Part shown: positions 26,357 to 35,697 of the stretch, one piece after another
Numbering within the stretch: the stretch's first letter is position 1
How the letters are laid out: each line of letters opens with the position of its first letter
Source: Agrococcus jejuensis
Lineage (GTDB): Bacteria; Actinomycetota; Actinomycetes; Actinomycetales; Microbacteriaceae
Length of the DNA: 64,000 nucleotides
Assembly: GCF_007679035.1 (NCBI RefSeq)
Contig: NZ_VEFR01000002.1
Location: 413,245-477,244, forward strand
Reading direction: 5' to 3'
The notes under the pieces: model-generated
What the model was told of the DNA's origin: nothing
What the model saw: only the letters and a program-made list of their open reading frames with translations
Database searches by the model: none
Made by a program: the position numbers and the translations under genes

Positions 26357-27873
26357 ACGACGACCAGCGAGGCCCGTTCACCGCACCGATCGATTCGGCG
26401 ACGAGCGACACGCATCACCACGAGGCTGCGATCCTCAACGACATCGTCGCCGACGAGGCCAGCGCCGAGCTGCAGCTGATGCTCGCAGGTGGGTCGCCGA
26501 TGCAGCGGATGCTGCTGAAGGCGTCGGCGGGCGCCGGCAAGTCATACGCGTTGAAGCGCCTCGTGGTCGAGGCAGCCCAGCACGCTCGGTGCCGCCGCGT
26601 CGCGATCACCGCGTTCACCAACAAGCAGGTGCGTCCGCTCGCCATCGCGCTGGGTCAGTCGCTCGGCCGCGACCGCGTCGCCCTGCTGTCAGGCAGGGAC
26701 TCCTTCGCCGACGTGCCTCAGGAGGTGCATGACGCCGCAACCGTCGTGACGCAGGCGAAGCAACTGCCGCACGACGTGCAGGTGGTGATCGCGACGGTCG
26801 CGAAGCTCGGCGCCTTCGGTGAGGCGCGGCGCATCCGAGACCAACTCGGCGCCGCGTTCGACGGCACCTCGGCATTCGACGTCTTGTTCGTCGACGAGGC
26901 TTGGCAGATCGCGCACCATCTCTTCGACAAGATCGCGAAGGTCGCGCCGCGTGTCGTGGGCGTGGGCGACGTCGGGCAGCTGCCGCCGCTTGAGATCGGC
27001 GAGAATCCCTGGCGCGGCGACCCAGGATTCAACCCGTACCGCGCGTGGCCGACCGACTTCGACGGCGACGCCGAGACATGGTCGCGTGAGCTGCCGACCG
27101 TCTGGCGCCCCGCTGCCGGCCACCTCGCGCTGTGGCGGGCCTTCTACCCCGAGTGGGCGTCGCTCGACTGCGTCGCCGCACCGGGCGACCGAACGATCGA
27201 CCTTGGGACGATGGAAGAGGACGCCGCCGTCGTGTGGTCGCAGGTCGGCTCGGGCGTGCCGACGTTGCTCGAGGTCGGTGGGCTGCCCGACCCCGAGGCT
27301 CCCGACGTCGACCTGCCGCTCATGCTCTTCGCAGAGCAGCTGCTCGACCAGTTCTTCGAGCACCGAGCGGGGCTCGTGTCCGCCACATACGACATGGACG
27401 TGCCTGGACGACCGACCGGCGCGTGGGAGACGACGCACGCCCACGGCGACCACGAGAACCCGCTCGTCACCATCCTCGCCACTCGCAACCAGTCTGTCGA
27501 CGACGCGACCGACGTCGTCGAGCGCCTGCGCGAACGCCACGGTCTCACCGATCGCGACGTCATCGCGTCGACGGTCGACTCGTGGCAGGGGCAGACGAAC
27601 GGCATCACGATCGCGATCCACCCGCTCAATGGCGCATCGCAGCTCGATGCCTTCAACTCGGCGTTCGGCCGGCTCGCCGTCGCCTGCACCCGTGCGACCC
27701 ACGGCCTGCTGATGCTGGCCCGGCCTGGCCTCGACGCGCTGCTTGAGGACGCCCCGGCACGGCCGGGCACCCCGTTCGGCGAGCCCGGCACGCGGCAGCT
27801 GCCGAGGCAGACGCACCAACGCATCCTCGCGACCTTCGCTCGCGGGGCGATCGACGTGTCGGAGAACGCGTGA
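26353..27873 (+). CDS. SF1 DNA helicase, partner of the Fe-S nuclease
   Basis: This 506-residue protein has Walker A LLKASAGAGKSYALKR (about residues 54-69), Walker B VLFVDEAWQIAHH, motif III VVGVGDVGQLPPLE, motif V STVDSWQGQTNGI and motif VI AVACTRATHGLLML. These are the ordered motifs of superfamily 1 (UPF1/Dna2/RecD-like) helicases. It is short for the family, consistent with a bare motor whose nuclease is the upstream gene. Start and upstream stop overlap as ATGA. The type III methyltransferase begins 55 bp downstream, and all four genes read the same way. Confidence 0.85.
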   Translation: MNDDQRGPFTAPIDSATSDTHHHEAAILNDIVADEASAELQLMLAGGSPMQRMLLKASAGAGKSYALKRLVVEAAQHARCRRVAITAFTNKQVRPLAIALGQSLGRDRVALLSGRDSFADVPQEVHDAATVVTQAKQLPHDVQVVIATVAKLGAFGEARRIRDQLGAAFDGTSAFDVLFVDEAWQIAHHLFDKIAKVAPRVVGVGDVGQLPPLEIGENPWRGDPGFNPYRAWPTDFDGDAETWSRELPTVWRPAAGHLALWRAFYPEWASLDCVAAPGDRTIDLGTMEEDAAVVWSQVGSGVPTLLEVGGLPDPEAPDVDLPLMLFAEQLLDQFFEHRAGLVSATYDMDVPGRPTGAWETTHAHGDHENPLVTILATRNQSVDDATDVVERLRERHGLTDRDVIASTVDSWQGQTNGITIAIHPLNGASQLDAFNSAFGRLAVACTRATHGLLMLARPGLDALLEDAPARPGTPFGEPGTRQLPRQTHQRILATFARGAIDVSENA

Positions 27874-27928
27874 TCACTTCAGCCCAAGAGAATCGTGCAT
27901 GCGCCACCATCTCGACGAAGGAGCCTCC

Positions 27929-29953
27929 GTGTCACGGTTGAACGACTTGCTGCGACGTCTCGATCAGACCGATGCGGCACTCGCAAAGGATCTTCGACGC
28001 GAGGTCGAGGCGCTCACGGATCGCCGCGCGTTTGGTCTGAACTTCGAGCGCCACGCCCCCGAGGCTGTGGAGCTACCAGGTCGCCCAGTGCGGCGTGGCG
28101 ACAAAGTGCGCGTGCTGCCGCCGCGCGGGTCGAAGATCGGCTCCGGCGACCAGCGCCTCTGGCGCGTGACTGGATTCACGCGGACCGATGACGATGCACG
28201 CTCTGCAACGCTCGAGTTGCTGGGCGACGAGGCGGAGACGAGCGTTGCGCTCGTCGACGACCTCGTGGTCGTCGCGGAGTTCCGCGACCCGATCTACCCC
28301 GGCCTCGTGTCGACCGGAAAGGTCGAACGGGGCGGCGACAAGCCGTACCACGCCGTCATCAACGCCGAGAACTACCACGCTCTGCAGACGCTGCTCTTCA
28401 CGCACCGCGGCAAGGTCGACGCGATCTACATCGACCCGCCGTACAACACGGGCGCGAAGGACTGGAAGTACAACAATGACTACGTCGAGGGCGAGGACCT
28501 CTACCGCCACTCGAAGTGGCTCGCCTTCATGGAGCGTCGCCTGAAGCTCGCGAGGGACCTGCTCCATCCGGCGCACGGCGCCCTGCTGGTCACCATTGAT
28601 GAGAATGAGGTTGCGAGACTCACGTTGCTTCTCGAGCAGACCTTCGACGGATGGCTCATCTCTCCAATTCAAATCCGCCACAACCCGCGGGGAGTGCAGG
28701 GTGACGTCATCTCGATGACCCATGAGACTGCGCTGGTCGTGACAAGAGCCGGCCACAAAGTCCGCGATGGGCGTCGACTCTCCACTGACGAGATTGAAGC
28801 GGGATCGAGCCCGCTTCGAAACTGGGGTGCGGAATCGCTTCGGACGGACGCAGCGACATGCTTCTATCCCATCTTCGTGCGGGACGGCGAGATCGTCGGC
28901 TTTGGTGACTACCTACATCGCGACGACGAAACACACCCGGAAAAGAATGAAACGCTCGCCGATGGAACCATCGCGGTCTGGCCGATCGACAGCAAGGGCG
29001 TCGAGCGGAAGTGGCGCTATAGCCGGTCAAGTGTCGAGGCCATCCTGGGCGTGCTGCGGGTCAAGACCGCAACGAAGAACGGCCTAGACGTGGTCGATAT
29101 CGAAATCGCGAAGACCCATGGTCCAGTAAAGAGCGTCTGGGTCGGGCCGCTCCTGGATGCAAACACCTACGGCTCCCAAGTGCTCGGGGCGTTGCTCCCG
29201 GACCGCAAGTTTCCATTCCCGAAATCGCTCTACGCCGTGAAGGATGCGATCGAGATGCTGACGGCCGGAATACCCGATGCCCTCGTACTCGACTTCTTCG
29301 CGGGTTCAGGGACGACCGCGCACGCGACGATGCTCTTGAACGCCGAGGATGGCGGACGCCGCCGTTCGATCTCGATCTCGAACAATGAAATTGCCGCAAG
29401 CGAGCAGAAGGGCCTCCTGGCGCGCGGCCTTCGACCCGGGCATGACGCCTGGGAAGCGCTGGGGATATGCGAGTACATCACCAAGGCTCGAGTGAAGGCG
29501 GCCATTATTGGCAAAGCGACGACCGGCGCGGCGCTAGGCGGTGAGTACCGGACCACCCCAGTGCGAGCAATGGGTGAGGGCTTTGAAGAGAACGCGATCT
29601 TCTACTCACTCACCTACGAATCCCCCCTCGCGGTGTCGTCGCATCGGGACTTCGAGCAAATCGCACCACTGCTCTGGTTGCGTGCGGGTGCGGTCGGGCC
29701 ATGCATCGACAGCCTCCACTCGAGCTGGGAAGTCACCGAACGCTACGGCGTACTCGCCGACCTCAATCAGTCCGAGGCCTTCATCGAGGCGCTTGTAGCA
29801 TCCGAATCCGCACGCATGGCGTTCGTCGTGACCGATGAAGACCGCCTGTTCGAGTCCGTCGTGCGCGAGCTGCCTGACGGCGTCGAGCCCGTGCGTCTCT
29901 ACGAGGCCTACCTGCAGAACTTCGAGATCGAGACGAGCCGGAGCGCGCTGTGA
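27929..29953 (+). CDS. Type III restriction-modification DNA methyltransferase (Mod)
   Basis: This 674-residue beta-class N6-adenine methyltransferase has IYIDPPYNTGAKDW (motif IV, about residue 168) ahead of a variable target-recognition region and LDFFAGSGTTAHATMLLN (motif I, about residue 455). That order defines the beta class and type III Mod. It would bind the recognition site and methylate adenine using S-adenosyl-methionine. The start was set at a GTG (27929) with AAGGAG 5 bp upstream; an ATG ten codons earlier is less well placed. The middle third (about 28600-29600) is visibly richer in A+T than the flanks. The stop overlaps the Res start as GTGA. Confidence 0.92.
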   Translation: MSRLNDLLRRLDQTDAALAKDLRREVEALTDRRAFGLNFERHAPEAVELPGRPVRRGDKVRVLPPRGSKIGSGDQRLWRVTGFTRTDDDARSATLELLGDEAETSVALVDDLVVVAEFRDPIYPGLVSTGKVERGGDKPYHAVINAENYHALQTLLFTHRGKVDAIYIDPPYNTGAKDWKYNNDYVEGEDLYRHSKWLAFMERRLKLARDLLHPAHGALLVTIDENEVARLTLLLEQTFDGWLISPIQIRHNPRGVQGDVISMTHETALVVTRAGHKVRDGRRLSTDEIEAGSSPLRNWGAESLRTDAATCFYPIFVRDGEIVGFGDYLHRDDETHPEKNETLADGTIAVWPIDSKGVERKWRYSRSSVEAILGVLRVKTATKNGLDVVDIEIAKTHGPVKSVWVGPLLDANTYGSQVLGALLPDRKFPFPKSLYAVKDAIEMLTAGIPDALVLDFFAGSGTTAHATMLLNAEDGGRRRSISISNNEIAASEQKGLLARGLRPGHDAWEALGICEYITKARVKAAIIGKATTGAALGGEYRTTPVRAMGEGFEENAIFYSLTYESPLAVSSHRDFEQIAPLLWLRAGAVGPCIDSLHSSWEVTERYGVLADLNQSEAFIEALVASESARMAFVVTDEDRLFESVVRELPDGVEPVRLYEAYLQNFEIETSRSAL

Positions 29954-32538
29954 AGTTCACGCTGAAGGACTACCAGGAGAACGCAGTCGATGCCGTCCTC
30001 CACCAGCTCGATCGCGCCAAGACGCTCTGGGAGCGTGACGGCAAGATGACCTCGCTCGCGCTGACAGCGCCGACCGGCGCCGGCAAGACTGTCATGGCCG
30101 CGGCAGCGATCGAAGCGCTCTTCTACGGATCGACGACGTTCGATGTCGAGGCCGACAAGGGTGCCGTCGTGCTCTGGTTCTCCGATGACCCGAATCTCAA
30201 CGAACAGACACGCATGCGACTGCTCGACGCGTCCGATCGCATCAACCCATCCGACCTCGTCGTCATCGAGCCGCCCTTCGCAAAGCCGAAGCTCGAGCCT
30301 GGCCGTGTCTACTTCCTCAACACGCAGAAGCTGTCGAAGTCGTCGAAGCTCACGCGCGGGCATACCGAGGACGATTCGGCGCTCGACTTCGGCTCGGCAG
30401 CAACGCCAGACCTGCAAGGATTCACGATCTGGGAGACGATCGCGAACACAATTGCCGACGACGATCTCACGCTCTACCTCGTGCTCGACGAAGCCCATCG
30501 CGGCTTCAACACCAATGCGTCGAGGGACAAGACGACGCTCGTGCGCAAGCTGGTGCAGGGCCATGCCGGTTACCCGCCAGTGCCGATCGTCTGGGGCATC
30601 TCAGCGACGATCGCGCACTTCAAGGAGGCGATGGCCGCCGCTGACACCGGTGCGAGTGGCCGTAGCGCCCTTCCCGCTGTCACCGTCGATGCCTCGCTTG
30701 TGCAGGAGTCCGGCCTCGTCAAGGATGTCGTGAGCCTCAACATCCCCAACGAGACAGGCAACTTCGACACGACGCTCGTGACGCTCGCCGCCCAGCGGCT
30801 CGTCGCCACGAGTGCGCGGTGGGCCGAGTACTCGCGCGAGCAGTCTCTCACCGAGCCGGTCGTGCCGCTGCTCGTGCTGCAGGTGCCCAACACTCCCGAT
30901 CCCGACGAGATCGGGCGAGCGCTCGACGCCATCGCCGCGGAGGTCGACGACCTCCGCGGCGCGCAGGTTGCACACGTGTTCGGCGACCACACGCGGCAGG
31001 AGTTCGGCGCCTGGGATGTGCCATGGATCGAGCCGCAGCGAGTGCAGGACACTCCGAGCGTGCGCGTGCTCATCGCAAAGGACGCGATCTCGACCGGTTG
31101 GGACTGCCCGCGCGCCGAGGTGATGGTGTCGTTCCGCCCGGCGAAGGACAGCACGCACATCACGCAGCTGCTCGGCCGCATGGTGCGCAGTCCGCTCGCT
31201 CGGCGCGTGCCTGGCGACGAGGCGCTCAACTCGGTCGAGTGCATCCTGCCGTTCTTCGACCGCACGACGGCCGGCAAGGTCGTGCGCTTCCTCACGGGCC
31301 AGCTCGAGGAGATGCCCGGCAGCGGCGGCTCGAAGAAGATCATCCTCGACGGCAAGTCGCTCGCCCCGAACCCGAACATACCCGCCGCCGTCTGGGATGC
31401 CTGGGATGCACTGCCGACGCAGACGCTGCCGAAGCGCGGCGCCCGCCCCGTGCAGCGGCTCGTCGCGCTCGCCCAGGCGCTGGCGTACGACAGCGTCGTA
31501 CCGGGCGCGCTGAAGTCGGTCGAGACCGAGATGCACGCCGTGCTCGACGGCTTCGCCACTCGCTACGCCGCGAAGCTCGACGAGCAGATCGACGAGGTGC
31601 TGCGCGTCGACGTGCAGCAGATCGTCGGCACCTCGGGCTCGACGAAGCTCTCCTATCGCGAGTTCTCGATGCGCGCCGACGACCGCGCCATCCGCTCAGC
31701 CTTCGAGGAGGCGAAGAAGGCGTTCGGTGCCGACATCGCGCAGTCCTACGTCAACCACCTCGCCGACCGCGACGGTGCCGACGACGACCTCCGCGACGCG
31801 TACGTGAAGGCCTCGGCCCTCGCGACCGTCAAGGAGGTGCGCGCCCGCGTCGACCAGGAGGCGACCGAGCTCGCCACCCGCTGGTTCGCCGCGCACCGAG
31901 TGGCGATCAAGAGCCTGCCAGACGTGCGTCAGCAGGACTACGACGAGATCCGCGCCATGACGACCGAGCCGCAGCGCGCGTCGCTCGGGCGACCGCGATC
32001 GCGCGTCGAGGACTACAGCGTGGTCGACGAGCACGAGCAGGTGTCGAAGGCACCGGTCGTCGATCGCCACCTCATGTCTGACGAGGACGGCTTCTTCCCG
32101 CTGTCCTCACTGAACTCGTGGGAGCAGCAGGTCGTGATCGCCGAGCTCGACCAGCCCGGCGCGCTGGGTTGGTACCGCAACCCGCCGCGGTCGGCGAACG
32201 ACTCGCTCGGCATCGCGTACCGCGACCCGCAGGGCGGCTGGCGCACGATGTACCCGGACTTCGTCTTCTTCCACGAGGTGCAGGGCGAGGTGAAGGCGTC
32301 GATCGTCGACCCGCACGGCACGCACCTCGACGACGCCGTCGTCAAGCTGCAGGCGCTGGCGGAGTTCGCGCAGGAGTTCGGTGCCGAGTTCCATCGCATC
32401 GAGTCGGTCGCCGCGGTCGGCAAGCAGCTGCGTGTGCTCGACATGAAGCGCGGATCCGTGCAGCAGAGCGTGCTGCACGAGCCGAAGGCCGCGGTCGACT
32501 TCTACACGTCGGACATCGCGGTCGACTACACGGTGTGA
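29950..32538 (+). CDS. Type III restriction endonuclease helicase subunit (Res)
   Basis: This 862-residue SF2 translocase-nuclease has KDYQENAVDAVL (Q-motif area), LTAPTGAGKTVMAAAA (Walker A, about residue 41), YLVLDEAHRGF (DEAH), IVWGISATIAHF (motif III), LIAKDAISTGWDCPRAEVMV and ITQLLGRMVRSP (motif VI). Near residue 768 MYPDFVFF and GEVKASIVDP give a PD...ExK nuclease site at the usual C-terminal place. With Mod it would form a complex cutting beside unmethylated sites after ATP-dependent sliding. The GTG start overlaps the Mod stop. The cysteine-free nuclease spacing is slightly unusual but acceptable. Confidence 0.9.
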   Translation: MKFTLKDYQENAVDAVLHQLDRAKTLWERDGKMTSLALTAPTGAGKTVMAAAAIEALFYGSTTFDVEADKGAVVLWFSDDPNLNEQTRMRLLDASDRINPSDLVVIEPPFAKPKLEPGRVYFLNTQKLSKSSKLTRGHTEDDSALDFGSAATPDLQGFTIWETIANTIADDDLTLYLVLDEAHRGFNTNASRDKTTLVRKLVQGHAGYPPVPIVWGISATIAHFKEAMAAADTGASGRSALPAVTVDASLVQESGLVKDVVSLNIPNETGNFDTTLVTLAAQRLVATSARWAEYSREQSLTEPVVPLLVLQVPNTPDPDEIGRALDAIAAEVDDLRGAQVAHVFGDHTRQEFGAWDVPWIEPQRVQDTPSVRVLIAKDAISTGWDCPRAEVMVSFRPAKDSTHITQLLGRMVRSPLARRVPGDEALNSVECILPFFDRTTAGKVVRFLTGQLEEMPGSGGSKKIILDGKSLAPNPNIPAAVWDAWDALPTQTLPKRGARPVQRLVALAQALAYDSVVPGALKSVETEMHAVLDGFATRYAAKLDEQIDEVLRVDVQQIVGTSGSTKLSYREFSMRADDRAIRSAFEEAKKAFGADIAQSYVNHLADRDGADDDLRDAYVKASALATVKEVRARVDQEATELATRWFAAHRVAIKSLPDVRQQDYDEIRAMTTEPQRASLGRPRSRVEDYSVVDEHEQVSKAPVVDRHLMSDEDGFFPLSSLNSWEQQVVIAELDQPGALGWYRNPPRSANDSLGIAYRDPQGGWRTMYPDFVFFHEVQGEVKASIVDPHGTHLDDAVVKLQALAEFAQEFGAEFHRIESVAAVGKQLRVLDMKRGSVQQSVLHEPKAAVDFYTSDIAVDYTV

Positions 32539-32543
32539 GGTGA

Positions 32544-32568
32544 GCGGGCCGTCCGCTTGGCGGCCCGC
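32544..32568. terminator. Terminator-like hairpin between convergent genes
   Basis: The arms GCGGGCCGTC and GGCGGCCCGC pair over 10 bp (one G-U) around the loop CGCTT. The hairpin sits in the 36-bp gap between the Res stop and the stop of the opposing UvrD-like gene, and so can end both transcripts. Confidence 0.7.
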
Positions 32569-32574
32569 AGTCGG

Positions 32575-35484
32575 TCAGCGCGTCGCGGCCGAGCAGATCG
32601 CGCGCACGTCGCAGAGTCGACACTTGCGCCGCTCGGGCTTCGGCTCGAACTCACGTGCGCGGAGGCTCTCGACGGTCGCCACGATCTGCCGCTCGGCCGC
32701 CGCGATCGCGGTGGTGTCGACGGCGACGTCGTGCCGCTGCTCTGCGCCGAGATCGTGGATGAACGCTGCGCCGACGTCGAGACCCTCGCGGCGGCCAGCC
32801 TCCGTGTAGATCTGCAGTTGCAAGGGGTCGACCTTGCCACCGGTCGAGGTCTTGTAGTCCACGATCGCGAGGCGTCCGACCTGGCCATCGTGATTGTCGT
32901 AGATCACGTCTGCGCGGCCGGAGATCACGGCGCCCTCGAGGTACAGCTCGAACGGGCGCTCCGTCGCCCACGTGCGCAGCAGGTCCTGCGGATGCTCCCG
33001 GACGTACCGCAGGACCAGCGTGCGGGCCTTCTCGCGCATCTCGCGATGTCCGGCCTTGTTGGCGTACGGGAGGAAGAACTCCGAGTCGAGCAGTTGATCG
33101 ATCTGTGCAGTCGTCGGAACCTCTCCGGTCGCCTGCGTGCGCTCGGCGAGCACGCGCATCGTGTGGTGCACGGCGTTGCCGTAGCCGAGCTCCGGCTGGA
33201 TCGTGGGCGTGAACCCGAGCTCGTTGCGCAGGAGGTAGCTGCGGGGACACGACTCGTAGGCGGCGAGCTCGCTGTAGGTGACCGCGAGGTCCTCCGCCTG
33301 CAAGCCACCCTTCGACGTCGCCGACGTCGGTTCGCCAGCACCGGTGAAGGATGCAGCGACCTCGTTGAAGAACGGCGAGGCGGCGCGGTTCTTGCCGCTC
33401 GGCTGCAGCGAGTAGCTCGACAGGAGGAGGGCATCGCGAGCGCGGGTGACGGCGACGTAGAAGAGTCGTCGCTCGTCGGGGTCGGTCCCCTCGTAGCGAC
33501 TGACCTCGAATCGTCCCTCGAGCTCGTTCGGCCACTCCTGTCGGCGTCCGCTCATGCTCGACGGGAACCGGGTCGTGACGAGCGACGGCAAGAAGACGAC
33601 GGGCCACTCCAAGCCCTTGGACCCGTGCACCGTGCCCAGCGCGACACCGTCCGCCGCGGCGCCGTCCTCACCCTCGAAGTCGTCGTAGTGTCCGGTGGCA
33701 TAGTTCACCAGCAGGATCGCGAGGTTCTTGTAGAACCACACGCCGCCGCTCTGGCCGCCGACCTGCTCGCCGGGCATCGCGGGGTCCTTGCGCGAGCGCC
33801 AGCTCACTCCCTCGTAATCGGCGAGCACGGTCGTCCAGCGCGCGATGGTGCCGAGCCGATTCCGCACGAGTGCGTCGCCGAGATCCCACTCCCGCACCCC
33901 GAGCAGCGACATGAGCGCGTAGAAGTCGCCGACGAGGCTCTCGTTGAAGGTACTCGCGAGCGCCCGGTCCTTCCACGTCTCGAGGTGCTCTCGAAGCTCA
34001 CCTGCGGTGGTCGCGTCGAGATCGAACACGGCGGCGTACTCGGCGACGAGCGGAGCGAGCTCGACGCGCTCGCGCGGCGACCCACGGCCGGTCGACCATT
34101 CGACGTCGCTGATCCAGGCATACGTCTTGCCGAACACCTGCGGCTCGGGCTGCGCGAAGAGACCAGACCGTCCGCCGGCCTGCACCGGGATGCCGCCCGC
34201 CTCGAGGGCGGCGATGAGAGCCGGGTAGGCGGCGCGGCCGCGGACGAGAATGGCGATGTCGCGATAAGGAAGCCCCTGCGAGTGGAACTCGCGGATCTGC
34301 TCGGCGATCGACGCAGCGGCCGCGTGCTCGTCGCCGTCGTCGCGCGCGATCGCCACGCTGGGCCCGTCCGCCTCGCGGAACGGCAGCATCTGCTTGTCGA
34401 TGCGACCTTCGATCGACTGCGCGACGCCGTTGGCCACCTCGACGATGCCCGGCCGCGAGCGCCGGTTGGTGAGCAGACGGAACTGCGTGACGTCGTCGTA
34501 GCGGTCGGCGAACGTGACGATGTTCTCGACCGAGGATCCACGCCATTGGTAGATCGCCTGATCGTCGTCGCCGACGACCACGACGTCGGCGCTGCCGTGG
34601 GGCTTGGCGAGCAGCTCGACCAGACGCTCCTGCGCCGGGTTCACGTCCTGGTACTCGTCGACGATGAGGTGCAGCAGCGGAGCGGCCACAGCTGCATGGG
34701 TCTCAGGATCGGCGAGAGCCTCGACGGCTCGCACGATCTGCGTGCCGAAGGACATGAACTGGTAGCGATCGAGGGACTCGTAGTACCCAGCGACCGCCTG
34801 CTTGAATGCCCCGGCGGGCAGCGTCTCGACGTCGATCAACTCGTTCTCGATCACGTCGATGCCGCGCTGGAACACCTCCATGCTCTTGAAGCGCCCTCGC
34901 TCGGGCCAGATGCCCGCGATCCCGATGCGGTTGCTCTCGCGGTAGATGAAGTTCGTCAGCTGGTTGGCGTCAAGCGGCGTGTAGGTCTCGTAGCGGGGCA
35001 CGTACGTCTGGAGCATGCGGAAGCAGTACGCGTGGATCGTGCCGACGAAGAGGCGTCCGAGCTGATCGGTCGCCTCCACGCCCATGCGAGCCGTGACGCG
35101 CTCACGGATGCGCTCCTTGAGCTCTGCGGCAGCCTTCTCGGTGAAGGTGAACGCCACGATCGACTCGGGCGGCGCGCCATCTGCGAGCAGTGATGCGACC
35201 CGCTGCGAGACGACCTCTGTCTTGCCCGAGCCAGCGGCGGCGATGATCTGCAGGTGGCTGCCTCGGTGCGCGACCGCGTCAGCTGCATCGCCGGAGAGCG
35301 CCGGGATGTCGGCGTCGTGCGCCTTCGGACCCCTCGTGACGGGCTCGATGCGCACACCAGGCTCGAGCGGTGCTGGGGCCGGAGTGACTGGCAGCTTCGG
35401 CGAGGGGTGCGCGGGGAGCGCGGCGACGAAGGCCCGCGGCACAGCCTGCTTCGCTGGCTCCGGGGTGACCCACGTGAACTTCAC
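32575..35484 (-). CDS. UvrD/RecB-type helicase with C-terminal Fe-S RecB nuclease
   Basis: This 969-residue protein combines an SF1A helicase and a RecB/AddB-style nuclease. Helicase motifs are LQIIAAAGSGKTEVVSQRV (Walker A, about residues 78-96), FTFTEKAAAELKERI, HLIVDEYQDVNPAQE, VVGDDDQAIYQWRG, LGTVHGSKGLEWPVVFLP and FYVAVTRARDALLLS. The nuclease part has YESCPRSYLL, GRADVIYDN, LAIVDYKTS and CRLCDVRAIC, giving the four cysteines of a Cas4/AddB Fe-S cluster. It would unwind and degrade DNA. The start was taken as the second of two adjacent GTG codons, 6 bp after GGAG. It opposes the type III operon and diverges from the giant helicase, sharing a 213-bp control region. Confidence 0.9.
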   Translation of the reverse strand: MKFTWVTPEPAKQAVPRAFVAALPAHPSPKLPVTPAPAPLEPGVRIEPVTRGPKAHDADIPALSGDAADAVAHRGSHLQIIAAAGSGKTEVVSQRVASLLADGAPPESIVAFTFTEKAAAELKERIRERVTARMGVEATDQLGRLFVGTIHAYCFRMLQTYVPRYETYTPLDANQLTNFIYRESNRIGIAGIWPERGRFKSMEVFQRGIDVIENELIDVETLPAGAFKQAVAGYYESLDRYQFMSFGTQIVRAVEALADPETHAAVAAPLLHLIVDEYQDVNPAQERLVELLAKPHGSADVVVVGDDDQAIYQWRGSSVENIVTFADRYDDVTQFRLLTNRRSRPGIVEVANGVAQSIEGRIDKQMLPFREADGPSVAIARDDGDEHAAAASIAEQIREFHSQGLPYRDIAILVRGRAAYPALIAALEAGGIPVQAGGRSGLFAQPEPQVFGKTYAWISDVEWSTGRGSPRERVELAPLVAEYAAVFDLDATTAGELREHLETWKDRALASTFNESLVGDFYALMSLLGVREWDLGDALVRNRLGTIARWTTVLADYEGVSWRSRKDPAMPGEQVGGQSGGVWFYKNLAILLVNYATGHYDDFEGEDGAAADGVALGTVHGSKGLEWPVVFLPSLVTTRFPSSMSGRRQEWPNELEGRFEVSRYEGTDPDERRLFYVAVTRARDALLLSSYSLQPSGKNRAASPFFNEVAASFTGAGEPTSATSKGGLQAEDLAVTYSELAAYESCPRSYLLRNELGFTPTIQPELGYGNAVHHTMRVLAERTQATGEVPTTAQIDQLLDSEFFLPYANKAGHREMREKARTLVLRYVREHPQDLLRTWATERPFELYLEGAVISGRADVIYDNHDGQVGRLAIVDYKTSTGGKVDPLQLQIYTEAGRREGLDVGAAFIHDLGAEQRHDVAVDTTAIAAAERQIVATVESLRAREFEPKPERRKCRLCDVRAICSAATR

Positions 35485-35697
35485 CACGAGCTCCGTCCTG
35501 ACATGTCGTCGCCAGAGTAGCGATCGCCCGCTCGACGCGGAGTGACGACGTCGTGCCGAGGCCTCTCTCGTTCCGAGACTTCGTGTCTCCCGTCGGGCGT
35601 AGCATTGATGCACTGCGTCGCCCGCTGTGATCGCGCGCAGCGCGTGTCGAGCCTGAGCGTCGACGCGCGACGTTCGAGAGACAGCGCAGAGGAACCC

